From NCBI RefSeq assembly GCF_041296385.1, contig NC_091013.1, positions 68,479,563-68,543,562 of the forward strand: a DNA stretch of 64,000 bases, given 5' to 3'. Below the pieces are notes generated by a model. It was not told the DNA's origin and did not search any database. It was given only the letters and a program-made list of their open reading frames with translations. This document shows, in pieces, positions 14,101 through 27,100 of the stretch. A program made the translations under genes and the position numbers. The DNA is from Aphelocoma coerulescens. Its lineage: Eukaryota > Chordata > Aves > Passeriformes > Corvidae. Within the stretch, counting starts at the first letter, position 1; each line of letters starts with the position of its first letter.

Positions 14101-17100
14101 ACAAATAAAGATATAAACCCCACCAAAATGTCAAGAATGCAACATTGTTTCTCATTTAAATAATTGCTTGCTTTCTTCTTTGGCCACAGGCTTATATTGA
14201 ACTAGTAGGGATACGTATGAGGATAATTTCTGGTCTGGTCTGAGGTCGTACTGCCCCTGTGTGCTGTGCCTGCACATGGGTGGCACTGAGGAACTGCACC
14301 TTGCTCTGAGTTTTATCTGGTTCTAACCTTCTTGTGGGATGTTGCTCTATACAAACCTCCTTTCTCCCATCCCATCTTTCTTACACTGTGAGCACAGCAA
14401 ACGAACTAACTGCAGAAAACTGTAAGGGAATATGAATACTTTAAGTAGGAACTTGATTGAAAAGAAGCCTGGGCTGTGTATAACAAGATATGTGATAAAA
14501 AAAGGCACGGATCTTGTAATGCTTGGCTGAAGAAGCATTTTCTTCTTAACTATGTTCTTCAGCCAGTTTTCTGTCTTTCATTAATTGTATCGTGTTTGGA
14601 TACAGTATGAGGATTAAACTTGCCATGTCTTACTCTATGCTTATAACTCAGCTGCCTCTTTCGTTTTTCCAAAATCTAATTAAACTGCAATATTTCATAG
14701 CTTCCCATGGGATGAGGGAGAAAGATTTTCTGTTCCAGGAAAGGAAAAAATATTTTCTCATGACAAAGCAGTTCACACAGTTGGGAGAACACTTTGATTC
14801 CTATTCTGCTACACATTTTTTTTTCAATCAGATAATCAGATTATTATGTTTTTATTATTAGCTTCTGGCAAGGATGCAAGAAGAACTTGGTTAATTATTA
14901 GGTAAAAGGTTTATTATTAGCTTAAGAATCTGTAGCCTAAATTTTGTGCTATTTGTTCATTCCAGAGAAATAGCCATTCAGTGAATTGCTTTAAAGAAAG
15001 AGATGTACTAAAAGGAACTATATGAATACTTTCAATATATGGCTTCTCAGTTGAAAATATGCACATAGCAGAAGGGTGAATATGTCATGTATGTATATGC
15101 ATATGAGGAAATGGAGAAAAAATATTTTCATAGCACGGAGAAATAAAAGAGTGTGTTTTAAAAAGAAATCTTTAATCTTCCCCACCTCAAAAAGAGATTG
15201 CTCTCTTTTACGGAATGATAATCCTCACTTTTTAAATCATGCTGTTTATTATTATTTTTCTTCCAGTCTACTTTATTTTAAAATCTCTTCAAGTAGTTTG
15301 GATGTTGAAGATATGAAGTCCAATTTTTCATTTGAATAAGCTGTTCATTTTAATGTGGTTGTGGTTAACTTTTTGTCATCTTTAGATTATGAAAAATGAG
15401 AGAAGTGTACTCAGCTGCCACCAAAGATTCTGCAAATTAAAAGCTGGATGGTAGTGGTTAAAAACCCAGTAAAAACCTTCAAGGAATTAGTGTTCAGAAC
15501 TTTTGAACTGCCAATATCAGCAGCACCTATAAAATAAATCTATTATGTAAAACAGTGATGTCATTATAGTGTACCATATACAGTACAGTGTTCCATAATT
15601 TGAAAAATAATATCTGAAGTTTAATGTATTAAATTTCTCCCAAGGAGCCAGGATACCTCTGTGATAACTTTAGTGAATTTCCATTTCCATGTAAGAGAGG
15701 AGAATTCAAACAGGTCTATGGTAGAACTTCATTTCTGTCTATTAATTAAGAAGACATTATATCTTATAAGAAACACAATGTTAAAATGATCATTACATTA
15801 TAGAATTATCATTCAGCCCTGGTTTGCTGTTATGTGTAGCTTACGTATATTTGAGAATGCAAGTATTTTACTGGCATAATTATATAACATTTCCTGGCCC
15901 CTGGCAATGCTAAAGTCTCTGTATGCTGTAATGGCATGCTCTTTTAACTCTGGTTTTGATTTCTTGTATTCTGGTTTTTATCTGTGCCACATTTGCCAGT
16001 GAACTTACCCTGGTGTCCATCCATCCAGTCTTCAGTGACTTCCTTCTCTGTAACCAGTTCTATGTCTGCTCTTAATTAGTTCTCTCCCTCATTCCTGAGC
16101 TTCTTCACATTCTTCCTTGAAAAACAGAGGCTCTCTTATCCAACTTTTTTCACCATACAATGCACAGGATCTTCTCCTAAATACTTGTTAATTCCTGTAA
16201 CCAGTATGTAGGTGACCTCCTGTAGTTCTGTCACTTTAACTTCGATTCTATTCATTTAATTTGTCTTTTTCATTTACAGTTCTTCTGCCAGGATTTTATT
16301 TTAATGTCCTCATAGTCTTTTCCCTCTTTCTTCAATGTCATATAATCTGTTCAACACAGAATAGAAAAATTAATGGTTTTCAACTGCTGTTCTAGTCGCA
16401 TCATCTTTTAGCAACTCCATATGAGTACAACATGCGCATCCATGTTCCTTCCCAACACTTAAATTTAATGATCGCAGTCATTCTTTAAATTCAAAAGCTT
16501 TACATTTAGTAAAATATGACCAATTTGTAACCAACCCAAAAAAGGCTGAATGACAAAAAAAAAGATGAATCTGGAGAGTATGCACTTAGCAATGAAAAAA
16601 AGATAATGAAAATTAAATTAGACTTAGCTAAAATTAGTATACTTCTCTGGTATATTATTTAATTGTGCTTTTGTCTATATCCCACAGAACTGTCTTATAT
16701 GAGTGCTGTCCTGGCTATATGAAGATGGAGGGTATGAGAGGGTGTCCTGCAGGTACGAGCTTATTTTCTTATGGATAAGTTGGCATATAGAAAGAAGTAT
16801 AAATACAGCAGTTTCAAAGGTGGTCATGAGGAGAAACTATTGCCTCTTCTTAAGAAGTACTGCCTAAGAGTGCACAGCTTCATTTGCATACAGCAAACAC
16901 AGTCAAAAATCAGCCAGCACTGAATTTGATCATAGAGTTTAGGTTGAATTTCCCAGCTCTTTCCAGATTCTGGATTGGTGAGAATTGATAGTGTCTTCAG
17001 TTCCCAAAGCTGCCAAAGAAGAACTTTAATTCCTATTCCCATCATATCCAAGACTAGTCTAAAGTATGCCACAGTGGTCAGAAAGCCAGGACACAAGGTG

Positions 17101-18159
17101 GACCATATCTAAATTTTGTATTTTCCTTCTTCTGAAAAAACTTGAATCTAATTTACTTAAAGAATCTTATAGAGTTTATCAAAGAAGGAGTGAAAATGAA
17201 GACAGAAATTCTTCATCTCTCTTATTTATGCTATTCTGCTTTGTATAAATAAAACTAATTGCTGCAGGAAAAAGTAGTATGAGAAAGAATACATTTCATA
17301 GTTTTTGATCTGAAATATCTGAAATAATCCTTTTATGTTCAATAATGCAGAGTTCAGTTTGTTTAGATTAATTAATCTCCCTTCAGATGTTTACATTAGG
17401 ATGAGATCAGTCACACTCTTGAATCACCTGTCCTTCTCCATAACCGTAAAAAGAGCCAAGAACCATTAGATTGCATGCAAATGTCCCACTTCTAGATGCC
17501 TAAAGTTAGGAGAGCTGAATGCTATTCTCATGTAGCCATGTTTTAACTGTGAGACTATGGCCATTACTCTCGGGAGGAATCAATATATGTATAAACCAGA
17601 CACTGGAAAAAGAGCAAGAAGCCTCACAAAAAGAACTCTGGTCCATCATGACTGAATGAGACCCACTCCACTGAAATTTTTGTGATTAAACATGGATAGC
17701 CTCCCATTTAATGTTGGGTTGGTACAAAATACAACAGGTCTTCTAAAGGAAACTTTACAATATTCAATATTGTTTGATCTAATTTTTCATTAAGAAAGAC
17801 ACAAATAAAAATAGCAAGCAGATATGTTTAGATTATTTTTTGAGTATGTTGACAATGGAATTTTTAATCTAAACATTGTTTAATACTGACTTAAACAGTT
17901 TCAGAACTATTATGCATCCAAAAGACACAAAGTAAATTTGATTGTGATAAACTGGGGGGCTGAGGAATTTACAGTATTCTTACCTCATGTTTATTTTAGT
18001 TGCTCCTATTGATCATGTATACGGTACACTTGGTATTGTGGGAGCTACCTCCACACAGCAGTACTCTGACTTATCAAAGCTGAGAGAAGAGATTGAGGGA
18101 CGAGGATCATTCACTTTCTTTGCACCAAGCAATGAAGCCTGGGACCAGTTAGATTCAGT

Positions 18160-18190
<31 letters not shown>

Positions 18191-21100
18191 CACACGTGCA
18201 TGAGTTAAACATTTTAGCTGAAGCAGCTAGTGTGGGATAAATTAGATTGGAAACAATGTGGAGATTTTAGACATAAAAGGACATAACACAAGTTAGAATG
18301 ACAAAATCTGCATGTTTAACATACATTTCTGTAGCTGGGGAGGCTGGGTTTACTTTCAACAGTACTAAGCAACTGTAATTGCTTCTTATTTAAGCACTTG
18401 CATGACACACATTAGTATTGTTAATTTTATTAACAAAGTTTTGGGGAAACTTCTAGGATTTCCAGCAGCTGCATGATGTATGGCTATACGCTGTCAGTAA
18501 TTCAGGTGTCCTTCTTTTAGTAATGATTTTAGTTAAATAAACACTGAATTAAAATTCCTCCAATGACTTGTCTGTGATGAAGCCTCATCTTCCATTTGTG
18601 AGCAAATCAGACTTAAAGATCATTTAAGTAGAGCCAGATTTTAGGCATCAAAGTCGTCTTCCCTAACAGATGTTGAATATGTTGAAAGCATATAATAAGG
18701 TAAAACAATAACTACATCTTTCTGAGAGAAGAATGTGTTGAAGCTTCTAATTAATTAAATTCCTCTTTTCTTCAGGAAATTCACAGGAATTTGGTTGACA
18801 ATGTAAATATTGAACTGTATAATGCTCTCCACCACCACATGTTAAACAAGCGCATGTTGACAAAAGATCTTAAGAATGGCATGACCCTGGTGTCTATGTA
18901 CAATGGCCAGAAATTGCTTATTAACCATTATCCCAATGGGGTAAGTTTATTCTCTTTTTTCTCCCCTAATATATTTATTTAGTTGTAGCCTTTACTTCCT
19001 TTATTTCCTTTTATAACTAAGAAAACATATTCTTGAAAATTTAACATTGACCAAGTCAATTGCCACTGACAAAAATAAATACTTTCTTGAAGAAATTCTG
19101 CCTGCTGTGTAGACTAAGAAAGAATAAGTAAACATTGTGCTGTTTGCTGTTTAGAAATCAAAGTTCAAATGAAAATGAACTTTCTTCATAAAAGACAAAG
19201 ACTTTTGTGGTCAAAATACACGATCATAATAAATTTGACAGCAAAATCGACTATTATTTTCATATTTTTTCTAAATAATACTAAAGCAGGTTTTTTATTT
19301 GAATTTGAGTGCATGGTAGGAGCACTGAAGATTGTAAGAAACACACGTCCATTATTTGGCTAGAAAAAAATTATTTTTATAAATGCTAGACACCTCCAAG
19401 TTAAGTCACTCATCTTTGTTTTCTTAAATGCATCAAAATGTTTATGTTTGTCTACAGGTTGCATCATCAAAAACAATACAATCACCATATTAGCCAGATA
19501 AGCAAAACCAAATCAGAATAATTGCAGTAAGAAATTAAACATTAATACGAAATCAATGTAACCTGAATAAATCTGCTGCTATCTTTCCAGAAGCTTAGTC
19601 AAACTTTCAAATCTTACAAGGCTTTACTTCATATTTAAAAAAAACCAACTGAAATAACAACAGTGAATACCCGATGTACAGTACCTACATTGCCAGTCTG
19701 TGAAAGTGAGGTTCCAAGCTTATGATTAAATTAATATTTAATCTTCTACTAATTGATTCTTCAAATATAGGTTGTTACTGTTAACTGTGCCAGGATCATC
19801 TATGGCAACCAGATTGCTACCAATGGTGTTGTCCATGTCGTCGATCGTGTCCTGACTGCTGTTGGAAATACCATTCAGGATTTCATTGAAGCCGAGGATG
19901 ATCTTTCATCGTTTAGAGTAAGTGGACAAAAAAAAAACACCTCTTCTCTGTTTATTTAAGGAGGTTTTTTTCATTCCTTTTCTATTTGTTTGTGATACCT
20001 GGAAGTAAGAAGGGTTAGCTCAGTAAGAGAGAGAAATAAATTAAATTAAGAGAGCCAGCTAATATTGCAAATCTAGTTATATAAAAAGGCAACATCAATA
20101 GAACAGAATGTGTCCCTGTGCATAAAAAGTGTCTTCTCTTCAAGCACTGAGCCAATGAAACATGAGCCTGAAGTTACAGTGTCTGGTGCTAGATAAATAA
20201 GAACAATTTCAAAATGTATGATAAAAAATGGTAAAGACAGCAAAGAACCTGACTCATAGCAAGTTTTAGAGCACCAGTAGACTCACATAAGAAGGATTTT
20301 TCTTGCACATAAGAAGTATGATTAGAAACTGTCCAAATTTCTAATGTTTCCATCTTCTGAAAAATGTGTCTGCACAGTGTAATGGGATTTCATGCTGCAA
20401 ATTTAAAAAATATGCCGTTGGTTTGCAAATAACTGCTGTCCTTTTCCATCTTCCATCTCCTCAATAAATGCAAAAAGGTATTTTAAATCCAGAGGCATAA
20501 AGGTGGAAAAGATCCTCTGAATCCCTCAAATCCAGCTAATGACAGTTACAGGCAATCACAACATTTAACCTTTTAAAAAAAAACATAATATAAAAAACAA
20601 TCCTTTCTAGTCTTCAGTTGAAAAAGAAAATTCCTCTGTCGATTAAATTTTTCATCTTTCTATAACATTCATGATCTTTCTTTTTATAACACTGTGATCT
20701 CAGCCTAGCATTCAAGCATCTGTGGGCATGAAGTGGAACTAGACAGATAATGTGTTTTACTAATATTTCAAATAATCAGCATTAAAATAAACAATTGTTT
20801 TTTAGGCTCCTGCCATTACATCAGGTGTCATGGATATTCTTGGAAGACCTGGTCATTACACACTCTTTGCTCCTACTAATGAAGCTTTTGAGAGACTTCC
20901 AAGAGGAGTTTTAGAAAGAATCATGGGTGACAAGGTGGCTTCTGAAGGTATTTGAACTTTTTTGCAAATGAGAAATATGTATGAGTGGATCAGGAGGTAG
21001 AAACTACATTATCCTTATTGCTCTGGAATTAAGCACCTCTACTTTCATGTGTATAGGAGGAGTTATTTCTTCTGTGTTTAATTTTTCCACTTGCCTAAGG

Positions 21101-24100
21101 ATAGAAAGTCATTGAAAACTTAGTCTCCAAAACATCTTACAGGGAGCTATGAAATACAGGCACACTGACTTTCTAATAGTTCAGCTGCCTAGGTCTGATA
21201 GACATTCCTGTCTCTAGAAGTTCAGGGTTATCTGAATATGAAATTATCTCACCCCTTTGCATAGCCTATGGAGTTTTGTACTCAGAGGTCCTTTTGGAGT
21301 GTATCATATGCAATCACCAGCAGATTGTAGCATAACCTGTATAGTTTTCATAATATAAGGGATGCCAAATAGTTTTGACAGTAAGTGTTAGTTAGGGGCG
21401 TATAGTATCATTAAATTTCAATAAAGTATCTGGGAGTAAAAATATGCTAGCTAAGCTAGAATAATATTAAAAATAGAGTATTCTATTTTTATATTTCTAT
21501 ATTTATATTTCTATATTTATTTATTTATTCTATAATATTTATTCCACACCTATGTGTGAGGTATACGTATACAAATATGTGTCCTAACACCTACGTCTGT
21601 TAAATTCCTGCTCTTTTTTCTGCAGCTCTCGTGAAGTTCCATATATTAAATACTCTCCAGTGCTCCGAAGCCATCACAGGTGGAGCTGTCTATGAAACCT
21701 TGGAAGGAAACACTGTTGAAGTTGGCTGTGATGGTGAAAGTCTGACTGTTAATGGAGTGAAAATGGTGAAACGCAAAGATATTGTGACAAGCAATGGCAT
21801 TATCCACCTCATTGATCAAGTGCTAATTCCTGATTCTGGTCAGTGATATCTATTAAAAACTTGTTACACTGAAGATATTTCTTATCCTGAAATATCTGAA
21901 GATCTTTTCCTTACCCAGATTCCCTCAGATATATAGTTCTGGATAAGCACAAAGAATCCAAATCAGGAATAGGAAGATATTGTGTGATAAAACACCTTAT
22001 TTCTTTATTTGCAGCCAAACAAGTCATTGAGCTTGGAGGTGCCCAGCAGACTACTTTTACGGACCTGGTGGCACAGCTAGGTCTGACCTCTTCTCTAAGG
22101 CCAGAAGGCCAATACACTCTCCTGGCACCTCTGAATGGTGCTTTCTCAGGTTAGTAGCCCTAAAAGATTGTCAAAATAAATGAGAATGTGTGATACCCTG
22201 ACAGCTTTCGAAATAACTCCCAGTACCTGTTCTAAGTCTCACTGCAAGAGCATCATAGACAAATGGAATTACTTCATCCTTTCAAATTATGTCCCTCATA
22301 GAAAGACAAAACAAGCCTAACCACCAGACTGCACAGCTTTTTTTTCAGTAATATCATTTGCTAATGAAAATAGTAGCACTTAAATAAGATACAAAATATG
22401 AACAGACAAATTGTGGGAATGTAAATATATTAATGAACTGCCAGTTAAGATTAACTGACTTAATCTTTACATTACTTCCATTAGATTCAAAACTTATTTA
22501 TTCTCAGAAAATCTATGCAGTGGTTTAATTCCAGCCAACACCTAAGTACCAAACATCCACTTGATCACTCCCCTCTTTTCTCCACTCTGGGATGGGGAGG
22601 AAAATCAGGGAAAAAGATAAATAAGAAAACCTCATAGGTTTAGACAAGAACAATTTGATAAGTGTAACAAAGTAGAATAATAATATTAATAATACTGATG
22701 TTACTAATAGCAATAATAATAATAACAGATAATTAAAACCTAAGAGAAACAGGTGATGCATGATAAAATTGTGCACCACCAACTGACCAATGCCCAGCCA
22801 GTGACTGGCACCTCCTGGCCAGCTTCCCCCAGTTTATATACTGAGCATGACACCTTATGGTATGGAACATCTCTTTGGTGAGTTTGGGTCACCTGTCCTG
22901 GCCATTCTCCCTCCCAGCCTCTCATGCACCTGCCCATGGCAGAGCATGAGACACTGAGATGTCCTTGGCTTAGGGTGAGCACTGCTCAGCAACAACCAAA
23001 ACACCAGCGTGTTATCAACATTATCCTCATACTAAACCCAAAACATATCACTGTAGGACATAGTTAGGAGGAAAATTGACTCTATCCCAGCCAAAAACAG
23101 GAAATACAAGAAAGTTAGTATTTCCCAGTACATTAAAGCAGAGAGAAACTGATACAAATATACCATAAAACAGGTGTTTGTATATTTGCAGAGGTGACCT
23201 CATGGGCATCTTGCCATTCCCCAAAGAATTAGAATGTTGTCTCATCACCATAGGAGAAAATTTGGATAGATTTTAAGGTGTGCATGCAGAAAGTACTAGT
23301 TCTAATACAAACTATAGCAGTAACTCAGAAGATGGCACAGTCCCACACATCAGACATATTAGTTACAGTAATTAATCATGGCTACGTCAAAAGTTCTTGA
23401 CTGAATTTGAGGAATGGTCACACGCAAGAGCTACAAAACAATTCACCTTTGGTATAACCAGACCTGTTCCATGCTTTAACTGAAGCATTTCAAAGAGAGA
23501 TTCAGTATTTCCAGAGTCTTTTAACTTTATTTAAATAAAAATTTACTATATAGATTACTATATATTAATATCTAAATGGCTTTGCAGATGACACCCTAAG
23601 GCTGGATCAACGTCTTCTCAAAACAATCCTGCAGAATCACATTATAAAAGTGAAAGTTGGGCTCAATGAACTGTACAATGGACAAGAGCTGGAAACAATT
23701 GGAGGAAAACTACTTAGAGTCTTTGTGTATCGCACAGTAAGTGAATGAGTCTTTCTAAAAATATGCATCCAACTATGAAAATGGACAATCAATAAAAGGC
23801 AAAGCTGAATGAAACTCACAATATTTACCATTATGAGAATCTAGCAAAAAATCCTTAAACTTTTAAGATAGCAAAAAATGAAAATCTGATCATTATCGAT
23901 CTGAGCTTTCTTTGCAAGGAAAGTTCTTTGGGAAAATGCAACACAATTTCAAATTGGGCACTCAGTCGATTATAAATTTTTAAAGCTCATTTTTAAAACA
24001 TTTTTAAAACATTACAAATGTTTTTGAGAACATTCTCAGGGGAAACACAAAAAAAATCAAGTTTGGAAATATTTGCACCATGCTATTTTATTCTAGATTT

Positions 24101-27100
24101 TGCTACTTTTGCTTTCTCAAGCAATGCCAAATTTCCTGGCAAGAACACATGATTTGACTGTAGGAAATATATATGGTTGTTATTTTTAACATTGTGTAAA
24201 CAGCTACCCTTGTTTCTCTTTCAATAAGGCTGTATGTATTGAAAATTCATGCATGCTCAGAGGAAGCAAAGAAGGAAGAAATGGTTTTATTCACATCTTA
24301 AGACAGATCATCAATCCAGCAGAAAAGACATTGCATGAAATGCTGAGAAATGATAAGCGTTTTAGGTGAGTAGCAGTTTTCACAGAACTGAGATTTTCCT
24401 GCAGAGGGTAACTGTATAAACATCACAGCTGGTCTGAGAAAACGTTTTGGACTGTGAGTATGTGAGTTGCTGGGGTTTGGAGAGCAGGGAGAGCAGAGAA
24501 GGGTTTATTACCTACACAAATAACATAAAAGGGAAAAAAAAATGTGGGGGAAGAAAAAGTGTCCTCCAGCTGTATGCTGAAAAGACTTCCACACTCTATA
24601 CTAGGATGGGGTTTTTATGGCACAAAGGGTTGTAAGACACAAGAATGAGAGGAGTAAGAGGACAGAAGGAATTGAATGATATATCCAGAGCTATAAATGC
24701 AGTGGACGCAGGATTGCATACCTTTCCAGAACTTATTTCTGCCTCTTTCCTGCAAGTATCTCAATACTCCTACAGCAAGAACTCTCCCTGGCATCCTCTT
24801 TTCATCTGTTTGATCTGCAGGGATTTTTATTTGATGAATCCTGCTCTGATCCAGGCTCTCAATATTTTTTTTACATAGCTTTTCCTCTGTCTGCTAATTT
24901 TAAGATTGTATTTTCCCTTTTTTTTGCCTTTTTCTTCCTCATTTTCCTCTTCCACAATCTTTCTTTCTGGGAAAGAGTGAAAGTGTTTGAAAATTGAGGA
25001 ACTAAGTACCTGGACCCAATTATAGTTACCACATTTCAACAAAATGTATTTGTGGTTTGTCTCTTTGCTGTAAACAGCATTTTCCTCAGTCTGGTGAAAG
25101 CTGCAGATTTGGATGATGTTCTGTCATGGCCTGGACAGTGGACTCTGTTTGTGCCAACCAATGATGCTTTTAAAGGTTTGACTGATGATGACAAGGACAT
25201 ACTGATAAGTAAGTAGCATAAGAAAACTGGAATTATAAGCAAAGTAAAATTGATTGGAATGGAGACTAATGCGCCTTTCACACAAAAGCTCTCTGCTGAA
25301 GCAGTTCACCTTTTGTATAGAGCAGGTCATAGGAATTCCCTAAATTGCCTATATGCCCTTCTTGGGCATAGAGAAAATATCCTTTTGGAAAGAAGAATCT
25401 AATCTGATTTTTAAATTTAAATTTCACTCCTCAGGATGTTATTCAATGGTGTTACTTCCTTTTATTATTTTTGTCTTCAATTCCGAACTTGAAGTTGCCC
25501 AGGACCAATGCCATATTGAATTAATTCTGTCTTTAAAAAGACAATTTTATTTGACCTTCTGCTTTTCAAGGGGCTTTATGCCACTTTTCTATCATTGTGA
25601 TTCAGTTACTTAATATTTTCCTTGGCCCTCACAATTTTTTTTTGCAGCAGCATGTCTAATTTTTTTGTGCCAGATTGTGCTCTAGAATTCTGCCTTGGTT
25701 TTCTAAGTTATTATGTTGCTTTCTCCATAAAGATTAAACCTTAAAGTATATAACATTTAAAAAAAATATAAAGAAATACTTTGTTTATCTGTAAGAAAGA
25801 TACAAACCAAAGATTATTTTAACCAGTAGCTATAGTGGCATGTTTACGAAAGTAATTGATAGTTTTTGAAAAAATCTTTGGAGTGGCCATGTTTAGGCTT
25901 TGTATGTAATTTAATGCTATCTATGAGTGACCCAGTCACAAAATACCAGTACTAATTTTACTAGGAAGGAAAAGATCATTTAATTGCACTTCAGTAGTGA
26001 AATAAATTGCAGTACTATCAGTGATCAGAGCAAAACACAGAAAAAAAAAGGAAAATGTTCACTGAAAGAGACATCAGGAAAAGAATACGACCAGACAGGA
26101 TCTCCCTTGCAGTTTTATCAAGGCTGTAACTCCTAATAACAACCAATATCAGTGTGAAATTCTAGTATTAAACTTAGAATGGTCAATATTCCATGTAATG
26201 GCAAACAGACATGTTTTAAAGCTGCTCTCCTTGGTACCTTTTCTCCTCAGATATTATGGGTTTTTCTGCAGCCCCCCCTATGACTGTCAGCCTCCATAGA
26301 CCCAGAGAGACCTATCAGGATATTAGCTTGGGCTAGAGGATACATTTCTTTTTTAAGACAGTCTTGAAAACATTGGATTTTTTTTCTTTTCATCCCAAAT
26401 AGGAATTTCAAACTTTGAAATATGGAAATCATCCCTAAAATAAGGTGGTTTCTCCCTTTGCCAACTTCTTCAAGCTGCTTCTGTCCTCTGTAAGAACAGA
26501 CAAAGCCAGCAATTCTAATTGCTCCATTGACCCCTTTTATGTTCTTTTCAGTAAGATTTCTCATCGGTTCTTTGTGATTATGTTCTGACCTTTTTGTCAT
26601 ATAGTTGGGCTTTATCCTCTTTGTCATAATTTTAACAAATACAAATTTTCTGTGTTCGTGGTATTTTCATACGTATTATGTTTCATTCTAGCTCAAGTCT
26701 ATGTGAACCCTTACAATTCCCACAAAGAGTAATCCCCTACCACTTAATTTTTATTCCTACTTTTTTTATTTTTACATAGGAGACAAAAATGCTCTCAGGA
26801 ATATTCTTCTTTACCACTTGACACAAGGAGTTTTCATTGGAAGTGGCTTTGAGCCTGGTGTAACAAATATTCTTAAAACCATCCAAGGAGGCAAACTCTA
26901 CTTGAAAACAGTTAAGTATAGAAAATGTCTCCCTGCTACAGCCTTGTAACAGAGATTTGATATTCTGTGTCCATCCACATTATAGAATGGCATGCATTTC
27001 TCCAGATGTTATAATAGGGTTTGGGGTTATTTTCTAATGTCCCTGATAACTCGGGTTCTCTTTTGATCCTTTACCAGGTGAATGATACTCTTCTGGTTAA

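Noticed and set aside
26247..26627. 126-codon antisense frame in intron 12
   Set aside because: No recognisable domain, splice context or promoter. AT-rich intronic sequence makes chance likely.
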